A stretch of 64,000 nucleotides of DNA from Flavobacterium kingsejongi. Its GTDB lineage: Bacteria > Bacteroidota > Bacteroidia > Flavobacteriales > Flavobacteriaceae. The translations under genes were made by a program, and so were the position numbers. The notes beneath the pieces were generated by a model. It saw only the letters and a program-made list of their open reading frames with translations. It was not told the DNA's origin and did no database searches. Below are positions 1-9,490 of the stretch, one piece after another. Each line of letters opens with the position of its first letter. The first letter of the stretch is position 1. Location of the stretch: contig NZ_CP020919.1 in NCBI RefSeq assembly GCF_003076475.1, forward strand, positions 3,100,001 to 3,164,000. Direction: 5' to 3'.

Positions 1-1
1 C

Positions 2-1792
2 CAACAGTATGTAGAGCGATGCTTTAAGTCGGGCGCAATGGACTTTGATGATTTATTGCTAAAGACCAATGAGCTGCTGACGCGTTTCCCTGATGTACTC
101 TTGAAATACCAGGATCGTTTCCGGTACATATTGGTAGATGAGTACCAGGATACGAATCACTCCCAGTACCTTATTGTACGCGCGCTTTCCGATCGTTTTC
201 AGAATATCTGTGTGGTTGGGGACGATGCACAAAGTATCTATGCCTTCCGTGGGGCAAATATCAATAACATCCTGAATTTCCAAAAAGATTATGACAATGT
301 AGAGATGTTCCGTCTGGAGCAAAACTACCGTTCCACCCGTAATATTGTGGAGGCAGCAAACTCTATTATTGATAAAAATAAAACCAAACTGGACAAAATC
401 GTATGGACTGCCAATGATGATGGCCCTAAGATTAAAGTACACCGCAGCCTTACCGATGGGGAAGAAGGACGTTTTGTCGCTTCTACCATTTTTGAGGAAA
501 AAATGAACAACCAGCTGAATAATAATCAGTTTGCAATCCTCTACCGGACCAATGCACAATCACGTGCTATGGAAGATGCCCTGCGAAAACGCGATATTCC
601 CTACAGGATCTATGGAGGGCTGTCGTTTTACCAACGTAAGGAGATCAAGGATGTATTGTGTTACCTGCGGTTGGTGATCAACCCAAAGGACGAAGAAGCC
701 CTGGTCCGTGTGATCAATTACCCGGCAAGGGGAATTGGAGATACCACAGTAGAAAAGCTGACCATAGCTGCCAATCATTACAAGCGTTCGATCTATGAGG
801 TGATGCAGAACATAGACCGTATCGATTTGAAGCTGAACACAGGGACTAAAAACAAGTTGAAAGATTTTGTGACCATGATCCAGAGTTTCCAGGTGATCGA
901 CCAGAACCAGGATGCTTTTTACCTTGCCGATCATGTTACTAAAAAGACCGGATTGATCCAGGAGCTGAAAAAAGACGGAACACCGGAAGGTATTGCACGT
1001 CTGGAGAATATTGAAGAGTTGCTGAATGGTATCAAAGATTTCATTGATGGTCAGAAGGAAATTGACGGTGCCCGTGGCGCTTTGTCTGAATTTATGGAAG
1101 ATGTAGCACTGGCAACCGATCTGGACAATGATACCGGTGATGATGACCGTGTGGCGCTGATGACAATTCACTTAGCCAAAGGGCTTGAATTTCCACATGT
1201 ATTTATTGTAGGAATGGAAGAAGACCTTTTCCCGAGTGCGATGAGTATGAGTACCCGGAGTGAGCTGGAAGAGGAGCGACGGTTGTTTTATGTTGCCCTA
1301 ACCCGGGCAGAGCACCAGGCTTACCTGACTTATGCCCAATCCCGCTACCGTTGGGGGAAACTGACGGATTGTGAGCCTTCCCGTTTTATTGAAGAGATTA
1401 CAGAACACTTCCTGGATTATATGACGCCTATGGAAGGATCCCGATACAAACCTATGATTGATATTGATATTTTTGGGGATGTAGATAAGTCCAAATTGCG
1501 TTTGGCAAAACCAACGAACGGGACACCGCCAAAAAATTATAGCAACGATGAGCCGCTTTTTTCATCAAATATTCGTAAATTGAAGCCTATGGACGGCAGC
1601 AGTCCGACAAAAGGCAGTATTTCGGAAAGCAAACTCAACATTGGCAATATCGTACTTCATGAACGTTTTGGAAAAGGGCAGGTGGTGAATCTGGAAGGTG
1701 TCGGTGCCGATAAAAAAGCAGAAATCAAATTTGAAGTAGGTGGCCTTAAAAAGCTACTGCTGCGCTTTGCCAAGCTGGATGTTATAGCATAG
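2..1792 (+). CDS. uvrD: UvrD/PcrA-type superfamily 1 DNA helicase, 5' end outside window
   Basis: This is an ATP-dependent 3'-5' DNA helicase of the UvrD/PcrA group, used in repair and removal of proteins from DNA. The reading frame is open from the first bases, so about 180 N-terminal residues including Walker A lie upstream. Visible helicase motifs in order are DEYQD (II), GDDAQSIYAFRGA (III), QNYRST (IV), TIHLAKGLEFPHVF (V) and EERRLFYVALTRA (VI). The last 50 residues (around GNIVLHERFGKGQV) form the small C-terminal domain that PcrA and UvrD use to bind RNA polymerase. UvrD and PcrA cannot be told apart from this fragment. The yciO-like gene follows 38 bp later on the same strand. Confidence 0.95.
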   Translation, partial: QQYVERCFKSGAMDFDDLLLKTNELLTRFPDVLLKYQDRFRYILVDEYQDTNHSQYLIVRALSDRFQNICVVGDDAQSIYAFRGANINNILNFQKDYDNVEMFRLEQNYRSTRNIVEAANSIIDKNKTKLDKIVWTANDDGPKIKVHRSLTDGEEGRFVASTIFEEKMNNQLNNNQFAILYRTNAQSRAMEDALRKRDIPYRIYGGLSFYQRKEIKDVLCYLRLVINPKDEEALVRVINYPARGIGDTTVEKLTIAANHYKRSIYEVMQNIDRIDLKLNTGTKNKLKDFVTMIQSFQVIDQNQDAFYLADHVTKKTGLIQELKKDGTPEGIARLENIEELLNGIKDFIDGQKEIDGARGALSEFMEDVALATDLDNDTGDDDRVALMTIHLAKGLEFPHVFIVGMEEDLFPSAMSMSTRSELEEERRLFYVALTRAEHQAYLTYAQSRYRWGKLTDCEPSRFIEEITEHFLDYMTPMEGSRYKPMIDIDIFGDVDKSKLRLAKPTNGTPPKNYSNDEPLFSSNIRKLKPMDGSSPTKGSISESKLNIGNIVLHERFGKGQVVNLEGVGADKKAEIKFEVGGLKKLLLRFAKLDVIA

Positions 1793-1830
1793 CATAAAAA
1801 GAAAATACCAATCCCCAAAAACAATCTATC

Positions 1831-2451
1831 ATGGCACAATTTATAAAAATATATCCCCAAAATCCCAACGAGAAAGAAATTGCCAAAGTGGTGAAAGTAC
1901 TCCGGGATGGCGGCCTGGTGATTTATCCTACCGATACCGTTTATGGTTTGGGATGTGATATTACCAACACCAAAGCATTAGAGAAAATAGCAAAGATCAA
2001 AGGCATCAAACTGGACAAAGCCAATTTTTCATTCATATGTCATGATTTGAGTAATATCTCCGATTATGTGAAGCAGATTGATACCAGTACCTTTAAGTTG
2101 CTCAAGAGAGCCCTGCCAGGGCCTTATACTTTTATTTTGCCAGGCAATAATAACCTGCCAAAGGAATTTAAAAAGAAAAGTACTGTCGGGATCCGGGTAC
2201 CCGATAACCCAATCGCCCTTGAAATTGTAAAAGTATTAGGGAATCCTATTGTTTCCACTTCAATCCACGATGATGATGAAGTACTGGAGTATTCCACCGA
2301 TCCGGAATTGATTTTCGAAAAATGGCAAAATATTGTTGATTTGGTTATTGATGGCGGTTATGGTGATAACCAAGCTTCTACAATTATTGATTTGTCCGAA
2401 GGGGAACCTGTTGTGATCCGGGAAGGAAAAGGCAGTATCGATATACTATAG
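1831..2451 (+). CDS. yciO: YciO-like protein of the YrdC/Sua5 (threonylcarbamoyl-AMP synthase) family
   Basis: The protein has 206 residues, as does E. coli YciO, and resembles it along its whole length: a start like MAQFIKIYPQNP, then YPTDTVYGLGCDI, PGPYTFILPG, VGIRVPDNPIA, STSI and the end EPVVIREGKGS. The fold binds ATP and RNA. TsaC/Sua5 relatives make threonylcarbamoyl-AMP for the tRNA modification t6A, while the role of the YciO branch is less certain. It lacks the extra C-terminal Sua5 domain. It is probably transcribed with the helicase upstream and ends at a strong hairpin terminator 15 bp downstream. Confidence 0.88.
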   Translation: MAQFIKIYPQNPNEKEIAKVVKVLRDGGLVIYPTDTVYGLGCDITNTKALEKIAKIKGIKLDKANFSFICHDLSNISDYVKQIDTSTFKLLKRALPGPYTFILPGNNNLPKEFKKKSTVGIRVPDNPIALEIVKVLGNPIVSTSIHDDDEVLEYSTDPELIFEKWQNIVDLVIDGGYGDNQASTIIDLSEGEPVVIREGKGSIDIL

Positions 2452-2465
2452 TAGCTGCTATATAT

Positions 2466-2504
2466 AAAAAAGGTTGCCTGTTTAAATTCAGGCAACCTTT
2501 TTTT
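2466..2504. terminator. Bidirectional intrinsic terminator
   Basis: A perfect stem (AAAGGTTGCCTG pairing with CAGGCAACCTTT, 8-nt loop) is flanked by A-rich and T-rich runs. It can stop the yciO-like gene from the left and the small membrane-protein gene at 2545-2775 from the right. Confidence 0.85.
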
Positions 2505-2544
2505 ATGGCGAATGATGGCAGGGCACATCACCGTGTAGTTGTAT

Positions 2545-2775
2545 TTAAATAAATAAATGTTCACTTTCATCTCCATACCAATCTTCAAACTTTAAGTCAG
2601 AAAGCCAGTTGTCAGTAGTGTTTTTGGTATAAAGATCTTCGTCTTCATCGCTATATCCGTTAGAATAGTCGTGTGCGTCTTCTTTGGTTGCTTCTTTTTT
2701 AAGAATAATATAACCCAGTACGGCTGCCATGGAGGCTGCGGCTATACCAGCAACTAAAATCTTAGAAAAATTCAT
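2545..2775 (-). CDS. Small single-span membrane protein, acidic tail, function unknown
   Basis: A 76-residue protein with one membrane segment (residues about 5-24, rich in Ala/Val/Ile, followed by KKE). The charged tail is acidic (DEDEDLY, DESEH), so an inner-membrane anchor with a short soluble tail is likely. The layout recalls short YtxH-like membrane proteins, but no family motif is clear and no function is assigned. Its own promoter is probable: CAAATCTA at 2852-2859 is TAGATTTG on the coding strand. It converges on the yciO-like gene and shares the terminator between them. Confidence 0.6.
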   Translation of the reverse strand: MNFSKILVAGIAAASMAAVLGYIILKKEATKEDAHDYSNGYSDEDEDLYTKNTTDNWLSDLKFEDWYGDESEHLFI

Positions 2776-2851
2776 AATGTCTCAATTTATGGTTAGGTAT
2801 AAATAGGGCTTCTCACATGTAATCCCCGGACTGAAATTAATAATAAAAACT

Positions 2852-2859
2852 CAAATCTA
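2852..2859 (-). promoter_or_regulatory. Bacteroidota -7 element (TAGATTTG) for the small membrane-protein gene
   Basis: Read on the minus strand this matches TAnnTTTG exactly, about 77 bp before the start at 2775. No TTG lies at the usual 17-23 bp distance, so the -33 part is weak or missing. The 345-bp space 2776-3120 holds this element and the fabG -7 element; I see nothing else in it. Confidence 0.4.
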
Positions 2860-3082
2860 TATTGATTTTAGTATAAATTTAGTAAATGATTTTTAAAATT
2901 ATTAATTATGTAATGTATACTTTTATTAGAGGGTTAAAAATGAGGATTATGCTGAAAATTATGTATTTTTAATTTATGATTTCCCCAGGATTATCAGTAT
3001 TTTGATAGTATTTCGGCAGTAGTTCAAATGTGGAAACGGATAAAACAATTGTGTTTAATTTTCCTACTGCAAACTAATTATT

Positions 3083-3090
3083 TATATTTG
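3083..3090 (+). promoter_or_regulatory. Bacteroidota -7 element (TATATTTG) for fabG
   Basis: An exact TAnnTTTG match 30 bp before the ATG at 3121. It supports that ATG over an in-frame start at 3028, which would lie upstream of the transcript. No well-spaced TTG (-33) is seen. Confidence 0.5.
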
Positions 3091-3120
3091 TCACTTCATA
3101 AAAATAAAATCAACAATAAT

Positions 3121-3867
3121 ATGAAATTATTAGAAGGGAAAACCGCTATTATTACCGGTGCCAGTAGAGGTATTGGCCGTGGCGTTGCTGAAGTTTTTGC
3201 AAAACAGGGCGCTAATGTCGCTTTTACATATAGTTCTTCTGTAGAGTCCGCTAAAGTATTGGAAGCAGAACTTATCGCGTTAGGGGTTAAAGCCAAAGGA
3301 TACCAATCCAATGCTGCTGATTTCACAGAAGCACAGACATTGGTAGAAAATGTTATCGCTGATTTTGGTACGATTGATATATTGGTGAATAATGCGGGAA
3401 TTACAAAAGATAATTTATTGATGCGTATTTCCGAAGAGGATTTTGATAAAGTTATTGAAGTCAACCTGAAATCAGTTTTCAATATGACGAAAGCTGTGCA
3501 GAAAACATTCCTTAAACAAAGAGCCGGATCCATCATTAATATGAGTTCTGTGGTAGGGGTAAAAGGAAATGCAGGCCAAACGAACTATGCTGCTTCTAAA
3601 GCCGGGGTAATTGGATTTACAAAATCGGTTGCACTGGAGTTGGGATCCCGTAATATTCGTTGCAATGCTATAGCTCCCGGATTTATCGAAACAGAAATGA
3701 CCGGAAAACTGAATGAAGATGTTGTACAGTCCTGGAGGGATAATATTCCATTGAAAAGAGGAGGAACTCCGGAAGATGTAGCGAATGTATGTGTATTCCT
3801 CGCAAGTGATATGTCTGCTTATGTAACAGGGCAGGTATTAAATGTAGACGGTGGAATGCTGACCTAA
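3121..3867 (+). CDS. fabG: 3-oxoacyl-[acyl-carrier-protein] reductase FabG
   Basis: A 248-residue classical short-chain dehydrogenase that reduces 3-oxoacyl-ACP with NADPH in fatty-acid elongation. The NADPH-binding motif TGASRGIGRG is at residues about 12-21, NNAG follows at about 90, and the catalytic Ser (INMSSVVG), Tyr and Lys (YAASKAG) are present. The C-terminal segment RCNAIAPGFIETEMT and the end VTGQVLNVDGGM are typical of FabG. The start at 3121 is chosen because the frame upstream is not conserved and a -7 element lies between the two possible starts. The VWA protein gene follows after 39 bp. Confidence 0.95.
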   Translation: MKLLEGKTAIITGASRGIGRGVAEVFAKQGANVAFTYSSSVESAKVLEAELIALGVKAKGYQSNAADFTEAQTLVENVIADFGTIDILVNNAGITKDNLLMRISEEDFDKVIEVNLKSVFNMTKAVQKTFLKQRAGSIINMSSVVGVKGNAGQTNYAASKAGVIGFTKSVALELGSRNIRCNAIAPGFIETEMTGKLNEDVVQSWRDNIPLKRGGTPEDVANVCVFLASDMSAYVTGQVLNVDGGMLT

Positions 3868-3906
3868 TAAAAAAGAAGTATTTAATTTAAAAATGACACT
3901 ATTATA

Positions 3907-5934
3907 ATGGCAAAAAGCACCATAGTACTGATTTTACTTTCGATTCTGATCGCTTTTGCCCTGTCATTTTTTCAATATTATTATAAAGCCAAAAGCAGGA
4001 GCAAAGTGCAACTGCTTTTGGCTTCTTTTCGTTTTCTGAGTATTTTCGGAATACTCCTGTTAGTGATCAATCCCAAAATAAGCAGGGAAACCTATCGGGA
4101 TACTAAACCGCCTCTGGCAATCGTAGTCGATAACTCCGGTTCCATTACCTATCTTGAGCAGGACAGCCTGAGCCGTTCGCTGGTAAAAAAGATAACTGAA
4201 AATAAAGCATTACAGCAAAAGTATGACATCCATACCTATGCCTTTGCGACTGATTTTGAAAGTGTGGACCAATTCACTTTTAAAGGTACCCAAACCAATA
4301 TTGACCAGGCTGGAAAACAACTAAAAAGCCTCTATAAAAATAAAAAATACCCTACCGTATTGCTTTCCGACGGAAACCAGACTATAGGTTCGGATTATGT
4401 ATATGGTTTTGATGCTGAAAATGCCGTATTTCCAATCGTTTTAGGAGATACCATTTCCTACCTTGATGTAAGGATCAGTGGTCTCAATGTCAATAAATAT
4501 GCTTTCCTCAAAAATAAATTCCCGGTTGAAGTCCTGCTGCAATACAATGGCAAAAAAGTGGTAACAGCAGACTTTATAATTCAACAGGGGGGTGCGGTGC
4601 TGTACAAACAAAAAGTAAATTTTTCACCACAGAATAAGTCGGCGGTACTGCAGGTAGTATTACCTGCCGATAAAGTAGGGCTTCAGGTTTTTAAAGCCTC
4701 GGTACTCCTGGCTGAAAAAGAAAAAAACACCTATAACAACACGAAAAATTTCGCGGTAGAAGTAATCGATCAAAAATCGGAAATAGCCATTATTTCTGAA
4801 ATCAACCATCCGGATATCGGGGCGCTGAAAAGGGCGATTTCTGCGAATACACAACGCAAGGTTACAGTACTACAGCCCAGTGCAGTCGAATCTTTGCAGG
4901 ACTATAATGTGTTAATTTTTTATCAGCCAACCGCTGCTTTTAAAACGGTATTTGAAAAAAATAAAGTTGCTGGTATTAATTCCTGGGTAATTACCGGACT
5001 TTCGACGGATTACAATTTACTGAACCAGTACCAGGATGTGATTGGATTTAAAATGACTTCCCAAAAAGAAGATTATACTGCTGCCTATAATGCCCAGTTT
5101 AATCTTTTTGCGCTCGATGACATCGGGTTTGAAGGTTTTCCGCCACTGCAAAATGGGTATGGTACCTTAAACCTAAAGCAAAAAGGAGAAGTGCTGCTCA
5201 GTTCCAAAGTGCGTAATATTGATACAAATGCCCCAATGCTGGTCTTTACGGAGAATCAGTCCAGGCGTAATGCTTTCCTGTTAGGGGAGAATATCTGGAA
5301 ATGGCGCCTGCAATACTATGTGGATAAAAAATCGTTTGAAGGCTTTGATATTTTTATTGACAAAACAATACAATACCTGTCTTCGGCGAATTCCGGGAAA
5401 AGGCTGGTAGTCCATCACGAAAGTTTTTATAATTCCGGCGATGCCATTACCATTGCTGCTGAATACTTCAATAAGAACTATGAGTTTGATGACAAAGCCC
5501 GTTTGTCTATTACAGTAACCAATAAAAAAAGTAAAGCGGTTAAGAATTACGATATGCTAAAGGGCAATAACAGTTTTCGGGTGAACCTCGATGGTTTTGC
5601 AGCCGGAGCGTATGCTTTTACTGTAAAAGAGCTGAATTCGAATACCGTGTACAGCAGCCATTTTGAAATTTTGGATTTCGATATGGAAAAACAATTTGTA
5701 AATCCTGATGTACCACAACTCCAGGCTCTTTCATTGGCTACCGGAGGTAAACTCTATTATCCGGGTCAGGCAGAAGAGCTGATCACAAGCCTTTTGGAAA
5801 ATGAGCAATACCAAACCGTACAAAAAGCGATCGTGGAAAAAAAGCCGCTGATTGATAGTGTGTTGCTGTTATTGCTAATCGCTTTGCTGCTGGCGGCAGA
5901 ATGGTTTGTACGCAAATACAATGGCATGTTATAG
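3907..5934 (+). CDS. VWA-type membrane protein, BatA-like
   Basis: A 675-residue protein with two N-terminal membrane helices (about 5-21 and 37-55), a large exported region and a last helix near residues 650-668. The sequence DNSGS at residues 75-79 is the DxSxS metal-site motif of a von Willebrand A domain, and LLSDGNQ near residue 155 continues that fold. Bacteroidota keep many such proteins, often of unknown ligand. It lies between fabG and the LtaS-like gene on the same strand. No partner MoxR ATPase gene is next to it, unlike classical Bat operons, so its role here is open. Confidence 0.7.
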   Translation: MAKSTIVLILLSILIAFALSFFQYYYKAKSRSKVQLLLASFRFLSIFGILLLVINPKISRETYRDTKPPLAIVVDNSGSITYLEQDSLSRSLVKKITENKALQQKYDIHTYAFATDFESVDQFTFKGTQTNIDQAGKQLKSLYKNKKYPTVLLSDGNQTIGSDYVYGFDAENAVFPIVLGDTISYLDVRISGLNVNKYAFLKNKFPVEVLLQYNGKKVVTADFIIQQGGAVLYKQKVNFSPQNKSAVLQVVLPADKVGLQVFKASVLLAEKEKNTYNNTKNFAVEVIDQKSEIAIISEINHPDIGALKRAISANTQRKVTVLQPSAVESLQDYNVLIFYQPTAAFKTVFEKNKVAGINSWVITGLSTDYNLLNQYQDVIGFKMTSQKEDYTAAYNAQFNLFALDDIGFEGFPPLQNGYGTLNLKQKGEVLLSSKVRNIDTNAPMLVFTENQSRRNAFLLGENIWKWRLQYYVDKKSFEGFDIFIDKTIQYLSSANSGKRLVVHHESFYNSGDAITIAAEYFNKNYEFDDKARLSITVTNKKSKAVKNYDMLKGNNSFRVNLDGFAAGAYAFTVKELNSNTVYSSHFEILDFDMEKQFVNPDVPQLQALSLATGGKLYYPGQAEELITSLLENEQYQTVQKAIVEKKPLIDSVLLLLLIALLLAAEWFVRKYNGML

Positions 5935-5994
5935 TGCTTTCTTAAGATTCGCTTAAATCTCGGAATGCGAATCAATTTTAAAGGTAATGCTACG

Positions 5995-6002
5995 TTAATT
6001 TT
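5995..6002 (+). promoter_or_regulatory. Bacteroidota -7 element (TAATTTTG) before the LtaS-like gene
   Basis: An exact TAnnTTTG match 23 bp before the ATG at 6025. Just upstream, GATTCGC (5946-5952) pairs with GCGAATC (5967-5973); this inverted repeat lacks a T-run and may be a weak terminator of the VWA gene or an operator. Confidence 0.45.
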
Positions 6003-6024
6003 GTAATAGCAATTACGTAACATT

Positions 6025-8001
6025 ATGACATTTAAAGTACCTGGGTTTGCACACTTATCCAAACGTTTTTCACTACTTTTTAATTTTATCAAAGGTTTTA
6101 TTCTCTTATCCTTTCTGCTGAGGATTGCCTTTTTTATATGGCAATATGATGAAGTCTCCTGGAATATCTTTGCTATTTTCCGAACGGTGCTTACGGGTGT
6201 CTTTTATGATTTTGGTGTAAGTATCTTTATTGCTTTTCCGGGGATAGTGTATCTGCTGTTGTTTCCAAATAAATTTATAGGCTCAATTGTCGATAAGGTA
6301 TTGGTCTTCTTTTTCTTTGTCCTGACGATTTTTATATTGGTTTTTACTTTTTTTGCTGAAATCACGTTCTGGGATGAGTTTAAAAATCGTTTCAATTTTA
6401 TCGCTGTCGATTATTTGATTTATACCCATGAAGTCGTTAAGAATATCCAGGAATCCTATCCGTTGCCGTTATTGATCTCCGGTGTAGTCGGTATTACAGC
6501 ATTCATTGTATTTTTATTTTATAAATGCGGATCATTTCGCGATACCTTTACTGCCAAAGCACCATTCAAGCAGCGTACCGTGGTGTTCCTATCGGCTTTA
6601 CTGATTGTTACCGTCTACATTTCATTTGTTACCAATAAAGATGCGGAGTGGTCGTCCAACCGGTACAACAATGAGATTTCAAAAGCCGGAATTTATTCTT
6701 TTTTTGCTGAATTCCGAAACAACCAGATGAAGTACGAGGATTTTTATACCACCTGCGACAATCAGGAAGCCTTTGGTATTGTCCGGGATAAGATTACTCA
6801 AAAAAATAGCACATTCCTAAAAGACGATTGGTCCATTCGCAGGACAATAACGGATACCTTACCAGAAAAAGTAATACAGCCGAATGTAGTGTTTATCCTG
6901 ATGGAAAGTATGAGTGCTAATTTCATGAAGGAATTCGGGAATGATAAAAATATCACACCGAATATGGATGCACTGGCGCAAAACAGTATTTTCTTTTCTA
7001 ATTTATTTGCAACCGGAACCCGTACCGTACGCGGAATGGAAGCGGTCACTTTATGCATTCCGCCGACACCGGGACAAAGTATCGTCAAACGTCCGGATAA
7101 TCATAACCTGTTTACCGTTTCCAGTGTCTTCCAAAAGAAAAACTATAAGAATAATTTTTTCTATGGAGGTGATGGCTATTTTGACAACATGAACAGTTAT
7201 TTTGGAGGTAATGGCTTTACAATTTACGATCGTGGCCGTGGCAGTGTGCTTAGTGATGATATAAAGACCGTTAGGCATAATATTGAAGACAATGAAGTGA
7301 CCTTTGAAAATGCCTGGGGTATTTGTGATGAAAACATCTATGACAAAATGCTGAAAGTAGCCGATGCGCATTACCAGAAAAAAGAAGCCTTTTTTAATTT
7401 TGTAATGACAACTTCAAATCATAAACCGTATACGTATCCGGACCATACCATTGATATCCCTTCGGGAACTGGCAGGGATGGAGCGGTGAAATACAATGAC
7501 TATGCTTTTGGAAAAATGATGGAAAAAGCACGTACCAAACCATGGTTTAAAAATACTGTATTTGTTATTGTGGCAGACCATTGTGCCAGCAGTGCCGGTA
7601 AGGATGAAATTGATATTAAAAATTACCATATTCCGGCTTTCATTTACAATTTACCGGGCGTTGCCAATCAGAAAATAATGCAGCAATGTTCCCAAATAGA
7701 TTTATTTCCAACATTATTTTCGCTTTTACATTGGAATTATGAGTCTAATTTCTTTGGAAAGGACGTTTTTGATAAAAAATTTGAGCCTCGTGCCTTTGTG
7801 GGAACTTACAGAAAATTATCTTTGCTGAAAGGGGAAAAGGCGATGATTTTGTCAGATCAGAAAAAACAGGCATTTTATGCTTGGAATAAAGAGACGAATG
7901 ACCTCAAGCCACTCCCAATGGACAAAAAATTTCTGGATGAAGCCATTTCCTGGTATCAGACAGCAGATTATTTATTTACAAACAAACTGCTTAAAGAATG
8001 A
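6025..8001 (+). CDS. LtaS-like membrane phosphotransferase (alkaline-phosphatase/sulfatase fold)
   Basis: A 658-residue protein with about five N-terminal membrane helices (up to residue about 205) and an exported sulfatase-fold domain. Metal and catalytic features are seen in order: VFILMES (Glu about 294), GTRTVRGME with the likely catalytic Thr near 334, and VIVADHC with the second metal Asp and His. Known relatives move phosphoglycerol or phosphoethanolamine from phospholipid to a glycan or lipid and release diacylglycerol. Gram-negative Bacteroidota lack classical lipoteichoic acid, so the acceptor here is unknown. The stop codon overlaps the start of a diacylglycerol-kinase-like gene (ATGA), which fits lipid recycling. 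Confidence 0.85.
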   Translation: MTFKVPGFAHLSKRFSLLFNFIKGFILLSFLLRIAFFIWQYDEVSWNIFAIFRTVLTGVFYDFGVSIFIAFPGIVYLLLFPNKFIGSIVDKVLVFFFFVLTIFILVFTFFAEITFWDEFKNRFNFIAVDYLIYTHEVVKNIQESYPLPLLISGVVGITAFIVFLFYKCGSFRDTFTAKAPFKQRTVVFLSALLIVTVYISFVTNKDAEWSSNRYNNEISKAGIYSFFAEFRNNQMKYEDFYTTCDNQEAFGIVRDKITQKNSTFLKDDWSIRRTITDTLPEKVIQPNVVFILMESMSANFMKEFGNDKNITPNMDALAQNSIFFSNLFATGTRTVRGMEAVTLCIPPTPGQSIVKRPDNHNLFTVSSVFQKKNYKNNFFYGGDGYFDNMNSYFGGNGFTIYDRGRGSVLSDDIKTVRHNIEDNEVTFENAWGICDENIYDKMLKVADAHYQKKEAFFNFVMTTSNHKPYTYPDHTIDIPSGTGRDGAVKYNDYAFGKMMEKARTKPWFKNTVFVIVADHCASSAGKDEIDIKNYHIPAFIYNLPGVANQKIMQQCSQIDLFPTLFSLLHWNYESNFFGKDVFDKKFEPRAFVGTYRKLSLLKGEKAMILSDQKKQAFYAWNKETNDLKPLPMDKKFLDEAISWYQTADYLFTNKLLKE

Positions 8002-8888
8002 TTTATTTACATTTTATTGTAAATCCGATTTCGGGAAAAGGAAAACATACAATAACCAAAGAGTATTTAGATACTTATTTTTTAGAAGGCCAATATAAGA
8101 TACGGGTCGACTATTCGGAATATAAAAAACATGCGGTGCTGCTCACCCAAAATGCGATAGCTGAAAATCCGGATGTGATTATCGCCTGTGGTGGTGATGG
8201 CACGATCAATGAAGTTGCTTCCTGTTTGGTGAATACCAGTATACGTTTGGGAATTATTCCTGTAGGATCCGGGAACGGCCTGGCTTCAAATCTTAATATT
8301 CCCAGGAATATAGAGCAGGCATTAGCGATTATACGTAAGCAAAATGAGCAGGCAATTGATGTAGGCAAGATCAATGACAGGTATTTTTTCAGTAATATGG
8401 GATTGGGTATAGATGCGCTGATCATCCGGAAATACGAATGTTTTGAAAAACGAACCCTGAGCGCTTATGTGAAAGCATCGCTTAGGGCGAGTGCTGAATT
8501 TAAACCGCCAAAAATGATTGTGAAGTGGGCAGGTCAGGAGAAGAAGGTAGTTCCCTTTTTGTTTTTTGTGTCTAATTCCAATGAAATGGGGTACAATATG
8601 AGCCTTACGCCAAAAGCGAGCCTTTCGGATGGATGGCTGGATTTATTGATTGTATCTAAACTTAATATCGCACAGAAAATGATGTTTGGTACTTTGGTGC
8701 TGCTCAATAAAACGGATAAATTCAAAAAGGCAGAGCGATTTTTGGTCAAAGAACTGGAGATTGTACTTCCGGAAGCTACGACGGTTGACTTACAGGCTGA
8801 TGGCGAGTATTATCATCTTGACAATAGTACAATCAGTGTGGCGGTATTGGAAAAAGCCTTAACAGTACTGGTGGATTCAAAGTTATAA
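7998..8888 (+). CDS. Diacylglycerol/lipid kinase family protein (DagK/YegS type)
   Basis: A 296-residue protein of the DAGK catalytic family. The nucleotide and active-site loop GGDGTINEV is at residues about 64-72, followed by PVGSGNGLASNLNIP, and the C-terminal beta-sandwich ends in DLQADGEYY. Members phosphorylate diacylglycerol or related lipids with ATP at the inner face of the cytoplasmic membrane. Its ATG overlaps the stop of the LtaS-like gene by 4 bp, which suggests coupled translation. By inference it recycles the diacylglycerol released by that enzyme, as DgkB does in Gram-positive bacteria. Confidence 0.87.
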   Translation: MIYLHFIVNPISGKGKHTITKEYLDTYFLEGQYKIRVDYSEYKKHAVLLTQNAIAENPDVIIACGGDGTINEVASCLVNTSIRLGIIPVGSGNGLASNLNIPRNIEQALAIIRKQNEQAIDVGKINDRYFFSNMGLGIDALIIRKYECFEKRTLSAYVKASLRASAEFKPPKMIVKWAGQEKKVVPFLFFVSNSNEMGYNMSLTPKASLSDGWLDLLIVSKLNIAQKMMFGTLVLLNKTDKFKKAERFLVKELEIVLPEATTVDLQADGEYYHLDNSTISVAVLEKALTVLVDSKL

Positions 8889-8916
8889 TGTGTGCTGTAA
8901 AGCGATAGAGTAATTT

Positions 8917-9465
8917 ATGGGAAAGGGGATGAAAAACTGGATGATAATGCTGTTGTTTGTAGCGTTAGGAAAAGGATATGCGCAAAATAAGGCCGTAGAG
9001 ACTTCTGGCGACATACTGATGCTGGCCATTCCGGTTTCAGCTTTAGCAACGACCTTATTTTATGAAGAAGATAATAAAGGGACCTGGCAATTTGTAAAAG
9101 TATATGGAACCTCTTTTGTGGTGACACAATCCTTAAAACGGATCATTGCAAAAGACCGGCCGGAGCATAATGGTACTAATGCGTTTCCGTCGGGGCACAG
9201 CTCCAATGCTTTCTCGGGGGCAGCTTTCATTCAGCGCCGCTATGGATGGAAAGTAGGACTACCGGCTTATGCTTTGGCGGCGTATACTGGATGGACCCGT
9301 ATTGATGCCCGAAAACACGATGGCTGGGATGTGCTGGGTGGTGCTGTAATTGGGATTGGAAGTGCCTATTTATTTGCTACGCCTCATGAAAAGAAGACCC
9401 AGATGGATCTTACTTTTTCAAAGACGAAAGAGGGCTGCGTTGTTGGTTTTATTTATACTTTCTAA
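8917..9465 (+). CDS. PAP2-family (type 2 phosphatidic acid) phosphatase
   Basis: A 182-residue membrane phosphatase. The three phosphatase motifs are all present: KRIIAKDRP (C1), PSGHS at residues about 91-95 (C2) and TRIDARKHDGWDVLGG (C3) with the catalytic His. An N-terminal hydrophobic signal ends near GYAQ, so a periplasm-facing enzyme is likely. Substrates of the family include phosphatidic acid, undecaprenyl pyrophosphate and lipid A phosphates; this one cannot be assigned. It lies 28 bp after the lipid kinase gene and is likely in the same operon. Confidence 0.85.
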   Translation: MGKGMKNWMIMLLFVALGKGYAQNKAVETSGDILMLAIPVSALATTLFYEEDNKGTWQFVKVYGTSFVVTQSLKRIIAKDRPEHNGTNAFPSGHSSNAFSGAAFIQRRYGWKVGLPAYALAAYTGWTRIDARKHDGWDVLGGAVIGIGSAYLFATPHEKKTQMDLTFSKTKEGCVVGFIYTF

Positions 9466-9490
9466 AGTACAGGAACGATTACATTTTTAC

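Noticed and set aside
3028..3120. Longer N-terminus for FabG
   Set aside because: The extra 31 residues lie partly upstream of the -7 element and FabG proteins start at MKLLEGK.
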